The notes: a model not told the origin generated them from the letters alone. A stretch of DNA of 64,000 bases from an uncultured Bacteroidales bacterium (GCA_902760315.1 CACWFV010000010.1:1-64000); one strand, 5' to 3'. Positions 8,433-17,764 are shown, counted from the stretch's first letter. Numbers and translations are program-made.

Positions 8433-10697
8433 ATGAGAAAGTTTTTCTTGATGACAGCTCTGGCCTCGGCCATGATGTCGCAGGCTGCAGACGTTGACAC
8501 ACTGAAGAGTGTGGAGCTGCAAAACGTACAGGTAGTATCAACACGCGCCACCCGGAAGACGCCCGTGGCCTTTACCAACATGGGCAAGGAACAGCTGAAG
8601 GCCGTCAACCATGGCAAGGACATTCCTTTCCTGCTCTCGCTGACACCCTCGGTAACCATGACCAGCGATGCCGGCAACGGCATTGGCTACACGTCGCTCA
8701 GGGTGCGTGGCACGGACCCCAGCCGCATCAACATCACCGCCAACAACGTTCCTATGAACGACGCCGAGTCTGCCCAACTGTTCTGGGTCAACATGGGCGA
8801 CTTCGCCAGCAGCGTACAGTCCATGCAGATACAGCGCGGCGTAGGCACCTCAACCAATGGCGCCGGTGCGTTTGGTGCCACACTGAACATGCAGACCGAG
8901 CACATCGGCACCACGCCCTACGTGGGCATCGACCTCAGCGGCGGCAGCTACTACAGCCATAAAGAGACCGTCCGCTTCGGCACCGGACTCATCAACGGAC
9001 ACTGGGGCTTGCAGGGCCGTCTGTCGAACATCGGTTCCAAGGGTTATCTGGACCGTGCCTCCACCAAACTGAACAGCTACTTCCTGCAGGCCGGCTGGTT
9101 TGGCGACAACACGGTGGTGAAGTTCATCACCTTCAACGGCATCGAAGAGACCTACCACGCCTGGAACTACACGTCGAAATATGAGCAGAGCCTGTACGGA
9201 CGCACCTACAACTCCTGCGGCGAGTATTACGATGCTGACAGCAACACACGCTACTACGACAACCAGACCGACAACTACCACCAGCAGAACTACCAGCTCA
9301 TCTGGAACCAGCGCGTCACCAACGAGCTGAGCTTCAACGCTGCCCTGCACTACACCAAGGGACAGGGATACTATGAGGAATACAAGCGCAAGCGCACCCT
9401 GTTTGAATATGACCTGGACAACGCCATGACCTGGGCCACGAGCGACCTGGTGCGCCAGAAGAAGATGGACAACGACTTCTATGGCGTGGTGGCTTCACTG
9501 CTCTACAACGACCACGACAATCTGGAAGCCGTTCTGGGCGGCGGCTGGAACCGCTACGACGGCGACCACTTCGGACTGGTCACCTGGGTCAAGAATCCTG
9601 TCGACGCGCTGTTGCCCGACCACAAATACTATGACGACAACACAAAGAAGACCGACTTCAACATCTATGGCAAGGTGACCTACGAACTGCTGTCGGGACT
9701 CAACGCCTACGTCGATCTGCAGTACCGTCATGTAGGCATCAAGATGCAGGGCCCCACGGACGAAATCAACTGGGACACCAACCAGCGCATCGTCTACGAC
9801 ATGGACAAGTCGTTCGACTTCTTCAATCCTAAGTTCGGACTCAGCTACGACCTCACTCCCAACCACAGGGTGTACGCCTCCTATGCCATTGCCCACAAGG
9901 AGCCCACCCGCAACAACTACCAGAACAGTCTGAACGCCGAACTGGACATGCCCAAAGCCGAGCGGCTGAACGACCTGGAGGTGGGCTACAAGTACCAGAG
10001 CAAGGTATTCTCGGCCGGCGTCAACTTCTACTGGATGGACTACAAAGACCAGTTTGTGCTGACCGGCGAGATAGACAAGATAGGCGAAGCCATCACCCGC
10101 AACGTTGACAAGAGCTACCGCCTCGGCGTAGAGGTGGAGGCTGCATGGAAACCCGTCGACTGGTTCCGCTGGGACGCCAACGCCACCTGGTCGAAGAACC
10201 GCGTCAAGGGCATCACCGTACAGCTGGACGACAAGAGCGTAGCCGACCTGGGCGACCAGCCACTGGCCTTCTCGCCCGACTGGATCTGCAACAACATCTT
10301 TACATTCACCTATAAGGGCCTCAACGCCAGCATTCAGAGCCAGTACGTCAGCCAGCAGTACATGACGAACACCGGTTTCAAGAGCTACCAGACGCTCGAC
10401 GACAACAACCAGCCCACCGATGTCAGCATGATGCTCGACGGCCACTTCACCACCAATCTGGACCTGTCCTACAACTTCCGTTTGCCCAAGCTGGGACTGA
10501 AGGACGTCACCCTCGGCGTCACCATGTACAACCTCTTCTCAGCCGAATACGACAACAACGGATGGGCAGCGCCCGCCTACACCAAGCAGGGCGGCAAGGT
10601 GGTGGCTACCGGCTATAGCGCCAGCGACCAGTACGAGGCCGGCTTCGCACCGTCGGCTCCGTTCAACATGATGGCCCATCTGTCAATCAATTTCTAA
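8433..10697 (+). CDS. TonB-dependent receptor, predicted thiamine transporter (Omr1/OMPthi type)
   Basis: 754 residues, a full-length TonB-dependent receptor. A signal peptide (to about residue 18, SQAAD) precedes a plug (SLRVRGTDPSRINITANNVPMND, here split as SLRVRGTDPSR and INITANN) and a 22-strand-type barrel ending in aromatic F (LSINF). It has no N-terminal carboxypeptidase-like domain. Placement directly under a TPP riboswitch and ahead of pnuT and thiamine pyrophosphokinase matches the omr1-pnuT-tnr3 operon described for Bacteroides, so the substrate is probably thiamine. This is inference from context, not from residues. Confidence 0.9.
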   Translation: MRKFFLMTALASAMMSQAADVDTLKSVELQNVQVVSTRATRKTPVAFTNMGKEQLKAVNHGKDIPFLLSLTPSVTMTSDAGNGIGYTSLRVRGTDPSRINITANNVPMNDAESAQLFWVNMGDFASSVQSMQIQRGVGTSTNGAGAFGATLNMQTEHIGTTPYVGIDLSGGSYYSHKETVRFGTGLINGHWGLQGRLSNIGSKGYLDRASTKLNSYFLQAGWFGDNTVVKFITFNGIEETYHAWNYTSKYEQSLYGRTYNSCGEYYDADSNTRYYDNQTDNYHQQNYQLIWNQRVTNELSFNAALHYTKGQGYYEEYKRKRTLFEYDLDNAMTWATSDLVRQKKMDNDFYGVVASLLYNDHDNLEAVLGGGWNRYDGDHFGLVTWVKNPVDALLPDHKYYDDNTKKTDFNIYGKVTYELLSGLNAYVDLQYRHVGIKMQGPTDEINWDTNQRIVYDMDKSFDFFNPKFGLSYDLTPNHRVYASYAIAHKEPTRNNYQNSLNAELDMPKAERLNDLEVGYKYQSKVFSAGVNFYWMDYKDQFVLTGEIDKIGEAITRNVDKSYRLGVEVEAAWKPVDWFRWDANATWSKNRVKGITVQLDDKSVADLGDQPLAFSPDWICNNIFTFTYKGLNASIQSQYVSQQYMTNTGFKSYQTLDDNNQPTDVSMMLDGHFTTNLDLSYNFRLPKLGLKDVTLGVTMYNLFSAEYDNNGWAAPAYTKQGGKVVATGYSASDQYEAGFAPSAPFNMMAHLSINF

Positions 10698-10703
10698 TCA
10701 ACC

Positions 10704-11348
10704 ATGGAATTCCTTGAAGCCTATTGGCTCGACATGCTGACCACGATACTCGGCCTGATATACATCTGGCTGGAGTATCGGGCCAGCATTGTTCTTTGGG
10801 TGGTGGGCATCATCATGCCCGCACTCGACATCTACCTCTACTACAGCCACGGGCTTTATGGCGACGCAGGCATGGCGTGCTACTATACCATTGCCGCCGT
10901 CTACGGCTACATCGTCTGGAGCCTCTCCCCCAACCCCTCCCAAAGACCCACCCCCGACCCCTCCCGAAGGGAGGGGAGTGGCGAGCATGAAGTCTCCTCT
11001 ACTGTGAGCGAGCTGCCCATCACGCACATGCCGCTGCGCCTCTATCTGCCCGTCGCCCTCTTTTTCTTCGCCGCATGGGGGGCCACCTATTATGTATTGG
11101 TGACATGGACCAACTCCACCGTCCCCGTGCTCGATGCCTTCACCAACGCGCTGTCCTTCGTCGGCCTGTGGGCCTTGGCACACAAATACATCGAGCAGTG
11201 GTTCTTCTGGATGCTTGTCGACGCCGTCTGCTGCGTGCTCTACGTGCAGAAGGGCATTCCCTTCAAGGCCGGACTCTACGGACTCTACGTCATCATTGCC
11301 ATAGCAGGATATTTCAAATGGAAACAACTTTCGAAGCAGTCATCTTAG
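10704..11348 (+). CDS. pnuT: PnuT-type thiamine transporter (PnuC family) with repeat insertion
   Basis: 214 residues with several hydrophobic helices, as in the PnuC/PnuT inner-membrane facilitators; it starts six bases after the receptor stop. PnuT moves thiamine across the inner membrane and is trapped by phosphorylation. Residues about 74-92 (SPNPSQRPTPDPSRREGSG) are not transporter-like: they are the in-frame translation of a G-rich repeat (10924-10979) also found at 34680-34739 and 35573-35662. The insertion falls in a loop after a helix ending YIVWSL, so the protein may tolerate it. The 3' end overlaps the next gene by 31 bp. Confidence 0.9.
   Translation: MEFLEAYWLDMLTTILGLIYIWLEYRASIVLWVVGIIMPALDIYLYYSHGLYGDAGMACYYTIAAVYGYIVWSLSPNPSQRPTPDPSRREGSGEHEVSSTVSELPITHMPLRLYLPVALFFFAAWGATYYVLVTWTNSTVPVLDAFTNALSFVGLWALAHKYIEQWFFWMLVDAVCCVLYVQKGIPFKAGLYGLYVIIAIAGYFKWKQLSKQSS
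10924..10979 (-). repeat. G-rich hairpin repeat inside pnuT
   Basis: Read on the minus strand: a hairpin CTCCCCTCCC-TTC-GGGAGGGG, then CGGGGGTGGG, then a second GGGAGGGGTTGGGGG. It matches 34680-34739 closely and the outer parts of 35573-35662. Each half fits the G-quadruplex pattern (four runs of three or more G with short loops). The open reading frame of pnuT passes through it. Confidence 0.85.
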
Positions 11349-11911
11349 CCAACGGCACATTTCCCACCCATGCCACGCCGCTGCACCTACTCCGCCAGAC
11401 ACAGCATGTGGTCTGTTGCGATGGCGCCGTCACGTCATTTCCCGCTGCCGAGGTGGTGATAGGCGACGGCGACTCCATACCGGCAGCATTCCGCGACCGG
11501 CTCATCCGCATTGACGAACAAGACGACAACGACCTGACCAAGGCCACGCGCTACTGTCTGCAGCGGGGCTGGCACCGCATAGCCTATCTGGGCTGCACGG
11601 GCAAGCGCGAGGACCACACCCTGGGCAACATCTCGCTGCTGATGTGTTACTTCCGCGACATGCAGGTCGACGCCGTCATGTTTACCGACCATGGTTTCTT
11701 CACCCCCGTCTTCGGCCATCACACGTTCACTTCACGCCCCGGCCAGCAGGTCAGCATCTTCAATTTCGGTTGCACAAAGATAACGTCAGAGGGACTGAAG
11801 TGGAACTCCTACGCCTACAGCCAGCTGTGGCAGGGCACACTCAACGAAGCCGTCGGCAACAGCTTCTCATTCTGCGCCGACGGCTACTATCTGGTTTTCC
11901 AAACTTATTGA
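11318..11911 (+). CDS. Thiamine pyrophosphokinase
   Basis: 197 residues from the ATG at 11318, which lies inside the pnuT 3' end (31-bp overlap) and gives the normal N-terminus METTFEAVILANG. It transfers pyrophosphate from ATP to thiamine, giving TPP. Conserved blocks of the family: CDGA (near residue 35), IGDGDSI, EQDDNDLTKA and GCTGKREDHTLGN. Together with the receptor and PnuT this makes a salvage route regulated by its own product through the riboswitch. The gene is called tnr3 in descriptions of the Bacteroides operon. Confidence 0.95.
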   Translation: METTFEAVILANGTFPTHATPLHLLRQTQHVVCCDGAVTSFPAAEVVIGDGDSIPAAFRDRLIRIDEQDDNDLTKATRYCLQRGWHRIAYLGCTGKREDHTLGNISLLMCYFRDMQVDAVMFTDHGFFTPVFGHHTFTSRPGQQVSIFNFGCTKITSEGLKWNSYAYSQLWQGTLNEAVGNSFSFCADGYYLVFQTY

Positions 11912-11921
11912 AAAACCGCTA

Positions 11922-14822
11922 CTATTTCTTGGGCGTCAGACTGAACCGGTAGGCCAGTGAGAGCAGCACATAGCGGCGCATATTGTTGGACCACTGCTCG
12001 GTGCGCCCGGTAGAGCCTACGTAGTACTGCCACTGGTTGACCTGTCCCAACAGGTCGTAGCCTTTCAGCTTGGCCACCCAGCGTCCCTGTTTCCAGGTCT
12101 TGGTCAGCGTGGCGTCCCAGTAGAGGCGGTTGTCGTTCATCTCGGAGTCGGCATAACCGCGGCGCGAGTGCATCCGCAGGTCGGTGTCGATGGTGAAGTT
12201 CCACGGCAGTTTGTAGTTGGCATTCACCCCGTAATTGAAGTCATACATGTTGGTTGACAGTCCGGCGACGTCTATGCTTCGGCTGATGTGGCGCCACGTG
12301 CCGCCGCCACTGATGGTAAAGGTCAGCTTCTCGCGTTGATAGCGCAGGTTGGGCGACAGCGTATAGGCGGTATTAGTGACACGGTTGGTCTGGCCCGACG
12401 ACATGTCCGTGCTCTGACCCACAGAGACGCCGAGGTTGGCACCGATGTGCCAGAACTTCTTCTGTCCGAGGGCACGCCCGTAGTCGATGTTGCCACTCAT
12501 GTTCCAGTTGCCATTGATGTTCTCGTCCCAGGTGGTGCGTACACCCGTTGCCGCGTCGTAGGTATAGGCTGTGGCTATGGAGTTATGCTGGATGTTGGCG
12601 TTGGCACTGATGGTCAGGTGCTGGTCGATGCTGTCCACGCGAGCCGAGAAGCTGGCGTTGACCCACCAGTAGGTCATCGGCTTCAGGTCGGGGTTACCCT
12701 TACGGATATAGAGCGGGTTGTTGGTCTGGGTGATGTCTGCCAGTTGTCCGATGCTGGGCAGTGAGATGTAGTTGTTGCCGTTGACGGAGATGGTCTTGCG
12801 ATACTTATCCCATGTGTAGTTGCCATAGAAATTGAGCCCCCAGTGGTTGTAGTTGCGGTCCAGGGTGGTGTGCAGCACGTCGCTGTCGTAATACATGTGT
12901 TTACGGTAGAATTGTCTGGACAGCTGGATGTAAGCATAGGTATAGCCATTACCTTCCTTCAGCGACTTGTTGAAGTTCATCATCATGCTGGCCGTATACC
13001 GATTCTCACGAGCGCCCTGTTCCGACGAGTTAGGAGCGTCGAGTGCCTGCTGTAACAGGTCGTTGGCAGGCAGGTCGCCCATCAGGTGAGGGCCGCCCAC
13101 AGCCCATTGCGGTCCCAGCCAGTCCAGTCGGTAGAGGTGGTTGTCGTTGTTGTCGTCGCTATAGTTGTAAGACACACGGGGTGTGACGCTGAGGTTTTCC
13201 GTCAGTCGCAGTCTGTAGCCCAGTCCGCCGCTGGCATTCCAATAGGTGTAGGGATAGTCGTTATACTGATTGCGCTGGTCAATGGTCTTCGTACTGAATA
13301 TGGTATACCGGTTCTGGCTGAAGCTCTGGCTGTTCCAGTTGCATTGCCACCCCATGTCGGCATTGACTTCAAGTTCGTCGCCCCAGGGCAGTTTGATGTC
13401 GCAACTGTTGCCCCAACTCAGCCGGATGCTGTTGCTGCGTGAACGGCCAGTGTTCCACGTGTGGTTCACCGAGTCGGTCAGCTGCTGGTCGTTGGCAGTC
13501 AGCGACCAGCCTTCATTGCTGTTCTTGTCATGGTTATACTCGAAGTCCAGCGACGAATAGAGGTAGATGGGCTTACGAAGGTAGAGCGTGTTGCGGGCTG
13601 TCAGTTGGAAGGGACGGCGGTCACCTACCGAGCGTGACTCTCCGAAAGTGCTGGCACCGGCCAAGTAGTTCTCGCTATGACTCTCACTCTCCGAATGGAT
13701 GTCCTGCCAGTTCAGTCTGAAACTGAGATCGTTGGTGATGCGGTCCTCAGGGGCTCTCAGCGACAAGTTGCCACCAATGGTCTTGATGTCGCGGTCGCCT
13801 GCGGCTTGTGTCCTGTCGCGCTCATTGCCCTCGCCGTCATAGTCGATGTATTCGTTCAGGTTGTTCAAGCCGCCAAACAGTACGGCACGGCTCTGGTCCG
13901 TATAGCGCAGTCCGAAGCCGCGGGCCTTGTAGCGGTCGTCGGTGCCGTAGCCGGCCTCCAGGTTGACGGTGCCTCCCACCTTGTATTCTTTCTTCAGCAC
14001 CACGTCCATCGTGTATTCTTTCTCTTCCACATCACGCCCCAGGAACTCGCTCTTCGGCGTGCGCTTGTTGTAGACCTGCACGTTCTTCACCGTATAATAG
14101 GGCAGGTTCTCCAGCATCATCTTGTTCTTGCCTTTGAAGAAGTCGGCACCATTGAGTGTCAGGTTCTCCACCTTCTTGCCGTTGACGTATATCTCGCCGT
14201 TGTCCTTCAGTTCCACGCCGGGCAACTGCTTGATGAGTCCGTCGAGCATGGAACCTTCGGGCACGTTGAAGGCATCGGCGTTGAAGACGATGGTGTCGCC
14301 CTTATACACCATCTTAACCTTGGTGGCCTTGACGACAACCTCCTGCAGCGAACCGCCGTCTTTGTCGTAGCTGCTGCGCTGGATGCGCTTCATGCGGATG
14401 GCCGGAACCTCGAAGTCGCGGTTGCGTGCCACATACTTGATTTCGTAGTTCTGACAGGTGGTCTCGTAGTCGGGGTGCGTGGCCTTGATGATGTACTTGG
14501 CGGGTTTGGCAGGTACCTGCAGGTAGTATTCCGAACTCTTGAATCGGTAGCCGCCCGTCTCCACATGGGCCGAGTCTACCAGCGACGAGTCGGGCCTCAG
14601 CACCACAACCTTGACGTCGGGGATGTGGGACTTGGTGAACGAGTCGGAGAGATAGCCCCAAAGATACAGTTTCTTTTCTTTCTTTACCTGTGCGGAGTCC
14701 TGCTGCTGGGTTTGTGCGTTGCCCGCCAGTGCAGTTAGGACAAGAAAATAAATCAGCACGGAGCGCATCTGTACGCTCCATGCCGATCTCATGTGTGTTT
14801 CACTGAAATCAAATACTGACAT
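11922..14822 (-). CDS. Outer-membrane beta-barrel protein, TonB-receptor-like
   Basis: 966 residues, convergent with the thiamine operon (10 bp between stops). A signal peptide (MRSVLIYFLVLTALAGNAQ) begins at residue 19; translation may start at 14768 rather than 14822, although the AT-rich leader fits 14822. A short Ig-like domain (about 50-140), a plug-like segment (PGVELKDNGEIYVNG, VENLTLNGADFFKG) and a large barrel follow, ending FSLTPKK. It belongs with the OMP_b-brl_3-type proteins; ligand unknown. Confidence 0.85.
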   Translation of the reverse strand: MSVFDFSETHMRSAWSVQMRSVLIYFLVLTALAGNAQTQQQDSAQVKKEKKLYLWGYLSDSFTKSHIPDVKVVVLRPDSSLVDSAHVETGGYRFKSSEYYLQVPAKPAKYIIKATHPDYETTCQNYEIKYVARNRDFEVPAIRMKRIQRSSYDKDGGSLQEVVVKATKVKMVYKGDTIVFNADAFNVPEGSMLDGLIKQLPGVELKDNGEIYVNGKKVENLTLNGADFFKGKNKMMLENLPYYTVKNVQVYNKRTPKSEFLGRDVEEKEYTMDVVLKKEYKVGGTVNLEAGYGTDDRYKARGFGLRYTDQSRAVLFGGLNNLNEYIDYDGEGNERDRTQAAGDRDIKTIGGNLSLRAPEDRITNDLSFRLNWQDIHSESESHSENYLAGASTFGESRSVGDRRPFQLTARNTLYLRKPIYLYSSLDFEYNHDKNSNEGWSLTANDQQLTDSVNHTWNTGRSRSNSIRLSWGNSCDIKLPWGDELEVNADMGWQCNWNSQSFSQNRYTIFSTKTIDQRNQYNDYPYTYWNASGGLGYRLRLTENLSVTPRVSYNYSDDNNDNHLYRLDWLGPQWAVGGPHLMGDLPANDLLQQALDAPNSSEQGARENRYTASMMMNFNKSLKEGNGYTYAYIQLSRQFYRKHMYYDSDVLHTTLDRNYNHWGLNFYGNYTWDKYRKTISVNGNNYISLPSIGQLADITQTNNPLYIRKGNPDLKPMTYWWVNASFSARVDSIDQHLTISANANIQHNSIATAYTYDAATGVRTTWDENINGNWNMSGNIDYGRALGQKKFWHIGANLGVSVGQSTDMSSGQTNRVTNTAYTLSPNLRYQREKLTFTISGGGTWRHISRSIDVAGLSTNMYDFNYGVNANYKLPWNFTIDTDLRMHSRRGYADSEMNDNRLYWDATLTKTWKQGRWVAKLKGYDLLGQVNQWQYYVGSTGRTEQWSNNMRRYVLLSLAYRFSLTPKK

Positions 14823-14887
14823 GTTTGTTTTACGGTTATGATGATAATATAATTAGAAGCTGGGGAATATGGTTGATGGTTATTCAC

Positions 14888-16063
14888 TCATTTGACGACG
14901 ACGCGGGGATGATACTGGAACAGCTTCTGGTTCTGGCGCAGTTCCTTAATATTCAGTCCCTGCACCTTACCACTCCAGTCGGCACCCCACATAGCGAAGG
15001 GTTCGCCTTCGGGCACCACAATGGTGATGTTCTCAAGTTCAAGAGGGATGGGCTCGAAGATGCAGACAACGGCAAAGTGGTCACCGGTGACACCCTCGTT
15101 CCAGAATAGTTTGTCGTTAGGATAGTTCAGCACGCCTTTACATTTGTACTGGTGACCCTGCTGGTCGATGAGCATGACGTTGCCGCCACGACTAAAGTAC
15201 TCGCGCATCCAGTTCATCTCGCAAGCCTCAGCCAGATAGGTGGCCTCCGGGGTACACCACATGGCATAGGTGCCGTCGGTTACGGGCTTGATGAGGTGGG
15301 CATCGTCATAGACAGCCCATGACTCGTGTTTGTCTTTGTCATAGTTCTTGGCCTCACTGACGAGGTGGGGCTTGTGGAACTGTGGTATGCTGTCGTAAGC
15401 TTCCTGGCCGCGATAGTCTTCCCAGAAGTGTCCTGACTGGGTGGTGAGATCGACATTCATGCCTCGCATGTACCAGTTGGGTACGCCGTAGATGGCTATC
15501 TCCTTGGTGCCGTCAGCCAGTTTGGGAAAGACTATCTGGAAGTCAAGCATCGAACCCTTTTTGGCCTTGAAGCTGAACACCTTGCCATAGCAGTCGGGCA
15601 CGGTGCGGCGCGAACGATAGATGGTGCCGCTCTCTTTGTCCAGAATGACACACTCGTCGCTGCACAGCCAGAAGTTTTCCACCACGTCGGCAGGCATACG
15701 GAGGTAGCAGTGCAACACGGTCTCGTTGTTCTCTTCCGTCAGTTGCCAGATGACAGGACTGAACGACTCCTCACCGGATATCCAACGGTCGGGGAACACA
15801 TCTTCTATATTGTCAATGGTAGGAACGTTGGTAATCATTCCCATGTTCTCGTGCCAGGAGTTGTTCTCGGTACTGGGCCACACCACGGTTGTCTTATTTG
15901 TTTTCTTGCCCGTTGGAACGGTTGTGACTTTAGGGAGAGCCGCCCAAAAGCAGGCGTCTGGCTTTGCCAATGTCTTGACGGTGGAGGTCTTGGCTGTCGG
16001 TGTCTGTGCGTGCATGGTCAGGCCGGCCACAGCCAACAGACTTAGGGTAATGAATCGTTTCAT
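14888..16063 (-). CDS. Secreted protein of unknown function
   Basis: 391 residues with a signal peptide (MKRFITLSLLAVAGLTMHAQ). I do not recognise a catalytic family. The body is rich in aromatic residues and beta structure, with a repeated architecture of ligand-binding-like strands (FSFKAKKGSMLDFQIVFPKL; FAMWGADWSGKVQGLNIKEL) reminiscent of starch-module-like or cell-surface proteins. Its ATG overlaps the stop of the anti-sigma-like gene (ATGA, 16060-16063), so it is the third gene of a sigma/anti-sigma operon and may be a target of that switch. Confidence 0.7.
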   Translation of the reverse strand: MKRFITLSLLAVAGLTMHAQTPTAKTSTVKTLAKPDACFWAALPKVTTVPTGKKTNKTTVVWPSTENNSWHENMGMITNVPTIDNIEDVFPDRWISGEESFSPVIWQLTEENNETVLHCYLRMPADVVENFWLCSDECVILDKESGTIYRSRRTVPDCYGKVFSFKAKKGSMLDFQIVFPKLADGTKEIAIYGVPNWYMRGMNVDLTTQSGHFWEDYRGQEAYDSIPQFHKPHLVSEAKNYDKDKHESWAVYDDAHLIKPVTDGTYAMWCTPEATYLAEACEMNWMREYFSRGGNVMLIDQQGHQYKCKGVLNYPNDKLFWNEGVTGDHFAVVCIFEPIPLELENITIVVPEGEPFAMWGADWSGKVQGLNIKELRQNQKLFQYHPRVVVK

Positions 16064-16977
16064 AACGCTTTGTTTCTTGTTTGAATAGTTTTTGTATGCA
16101 TTAACTCGTCTCGATATTCTTGGTAGCAGGCCGAGGAGACCTCAGCACCTATAGGGGCATGGGTGCCGTAGAGCAGAATCCGGCCATTGATGCGCTCGGC
16201 AATCCAGCGATAGTGTTGTTGGCGGCGCAGGTCCTTCAGTTCGAAGAAGAACTGCCGGTGCGAGAAACTCAGGAAGTAGCCGGGCGTCTCGTCGCTATAG
16301 CAGCAGGCCATCTGTAGCAGACGGCTGAAGAGGTCTGGCTCCTGAGAACCGGTATTCAGCCGGTTCTTGTCTGGGAAGACATAGACCGTACTGACTACAC
16401 TGCTGTCCTGGACAATAGAGCACGTCAGCCTACCCTCCTTTACCTTATTATATTGAGCCATCTTTGCAATGAACTCATCCACACGGGCCGGGTCCTGATA
16501 GGGCACGGTGTCTTTCGTCAGCAACTGGGTGGCGTAGTGCAGATTCTCGTCCACTTCTGACAGATCTGCTTCCGACTGTGTCTCTACCTGCCGAGTAATG
16601 GTTTTCTTTCTGCTGACCACGGGTCGTGGAGGTGTGGGTTGCTGCTTGACGACGGAGGACTCTTGCTGGTGTGATGGCTGTACCACCGCTTGGGCCGCCG
16701 CAGGCTGAACAGTCTTAGGAGCAGTCTGCTGCGCCAGCTGCGAGCCCTGCTGTTCCTGCTCAGGCAACAACGTAACTCCAATGCCCACGACGAGCAGCAG
16801 ACTGGCCGCAACAGCCACCCAACGCCAAAGCCGGGGTTTCTTGGCAGCAGGCGGTGTCTGCATCCGCTGCTCCATGCTTGCCATGAAGTCGGCAGGCAAC
16901 TTCGGCGTGTCGGCATAGCGGCGGCGCAGTGCCTCGCGCAGGTCGGTATCGGTATATCGTTTCTCCATACTCTTCAT
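16060..16977 (-). CDS. Single-pass membrane protein, probable anti-sigma partner
   Basis: 305 residues. The N-terminus is cytoplasmic-like (DLREALRRRYADTPKLPADF), followed by one membrane helix (residues about 52-68, WVAVAASLLLVVGIGVTLL) and a Gln/Pro-rich linker leading to an extracytoplasmic domain of about 150 residues. This layout, ten bases behind an ECF sigma gene, is that of an anti-sigma factor, but no zinc-binding HxxxCxxC motif or FecR domain is visible, so the assignment rests on position. A second in-frame ATG is at 16968. Confidence 0.65.
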   Translation of the reverse strand: MKSMEKRYTDTDLREALRRRYADTPKLPADFMASMEQRMQTPPAAKKPRLWRWVAVAASLLLVVGIGVTLLPEQEQQGSQLAQQTAPKTVQPAAAQAVVQPSHQQESSVVKQQPTPPRPVVSRKKTITRQVETQSEADLSEVDENLHYATQLLTKDTVPYQDPARVDEFIAKMAQYNKVKEGRLTCSIVQDSSVVSTVYVFPDKNRLNTGSQEPDLFSRLLQMACCYSDETPGYFLSFSHRQFFFELKDLRRQQHYRWIAERINGRILLYGTHAPIGAEVSSACYQEYRDELMHTKTIQTRNKAL

Positions 16978-16986
16978 TCTTGCTGT

Positions 16987-17553
16987 TCAGTGACAATTCG
17001 CTGAGCATAGTTGTTTATACATTTTTCTTCTGAGCCTATACAGGCGGTTGGCCAATGCTCTGGCGTCGATGCCGGTGATGTAGGCTATCTCGCTGAGTGG
17101 GCGGTCCTCGTAGTAGTAGAGTGTCAGCAACATGCGCTCGTCATCGACCAGGGTGTCCATCAGCTGTTCTAATTGCCGGATGCGTTCTTCGCGCCCTGTG
17201 CTTAGCTCGGTCTCCAAGTCCTCATCGCTGATGTCTTTCTGCACCACCCCGTTGTCTTCCATCGAGACCGTCAGCGGGCGCCGCCGCTTCAGGTAGTCGA
17301 GTGTCAACCGGTAGGCTATCCTGCAGAGCCAGGTGGAGAGCGTCGCCCGTCGGGGGTCATAGCTGTCGATGTGGCTGAAGGCCCGCATAAACGTGTCCTG
17401 TGCCAACTCCTGGGCATCCATCGTGTCAGTTACCTGGCGGACTATCATGGCATATACTCGTTGGGCATAGCGACCGACCATTTCTGTCTGTCCCTCATGG
17501 CGTCCACAGCGAACTGCCTCTACGATTTCCGTCTCGGTTAGAGCACTCATCAT
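16987..17553 (-). CDS. RNA polymerase sigma factor, ECF (sigma-70) family
   Basis: 188 residues. Region 2 is recognisable (AQELAQDTFMRAFSHIDSYD, WLCRIAYRLTLDYLKRRR) and region 4 has the helix-turn-helix (LLTLYYYEDRPLSEIAYITG). It lacks region 3 as expected for ECF factors. It heads an operon with the putative anti-sigma and a secreted protein. A -7 box lies at 17633-17640, and its leader holds a 9-bp inverted repeat. Confidence 0.93.
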   Translation of the reverse strand: MMSALTETEIVEAVRCGRHEGQTEMVGRYAQRVYAMIVRQVTDTMDAQELAQDTFMRAFSHIDSYDPRRATLSTWLCRIAYRLTLDYLKRRRPLTVSMEDNGVVQKDISDEDLETELSTGREERIRQLEQLMDTLVDDERMLLTLYYYEDRPLSEIAYITGIDARALANRLYRLRRKMYKQLCSANCH

Positions 17554-17579
17554 TTGTCTTCTTCTACTCGTTATACGAC

Positions 17580-17614
17580 AAGTTCAGGGAAATATCTCGC
17601 ATCTTCCTGAACTT
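17580..17614 (-). other. Inverted repeat in sigma-factor leader
   Basis: AAGTTCAGG (17580-17588) and CCTGAACTT (17606-17614) can form a perfect 9-bp hairpin with a 17-base loop, between the -7 box and the ATG of the ECF sigma gene. It could be an operator or RNA element. Confidence 0.5.
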
Positions 17615-17632
17615 TTTTTGTTAAATCGTTTG

Positions 17633-17640
17633 CAAAGGTA
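17633..17640 (-). promoter_or_regulatory. Promoter -7 box for the ECF sigma operon
   Basis: CAAAGGTA, TACCTTTG on the minus strand, giving a leader of about 75 bases. Confidence 0.6.
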
Positions 17641-17703
17641 AGAATTTACAGCTAATAATCGCTCGAAAATGCCCAAATAAATTTGGCATTTTGCTCGCTT
17701 ATT

Positions 17704-17764
17704 CTTTGACCTAAAGGTGCAAAGTGTGGCGTTGCAATCGTACCTTTGACTTCGTCGAAGGTAC
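17704..17764. repeat. Hairpin repeat with TGTGGC-N3-GCAATCG core, copy 1
   Basis: A hairpin CTTTG-ACCTAAAGGT-g-CAAAG is followed by TGTGGCGTTGCAATCG and then a second hairpin GTACCTT/AAGGTAC. The first hairpin plus core recurs at 35585-35620 with the outer stem changed to CTTC/GAAG, so pairing is kept. It lies between the sigma and argS promoters. Confidence 0.6.
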
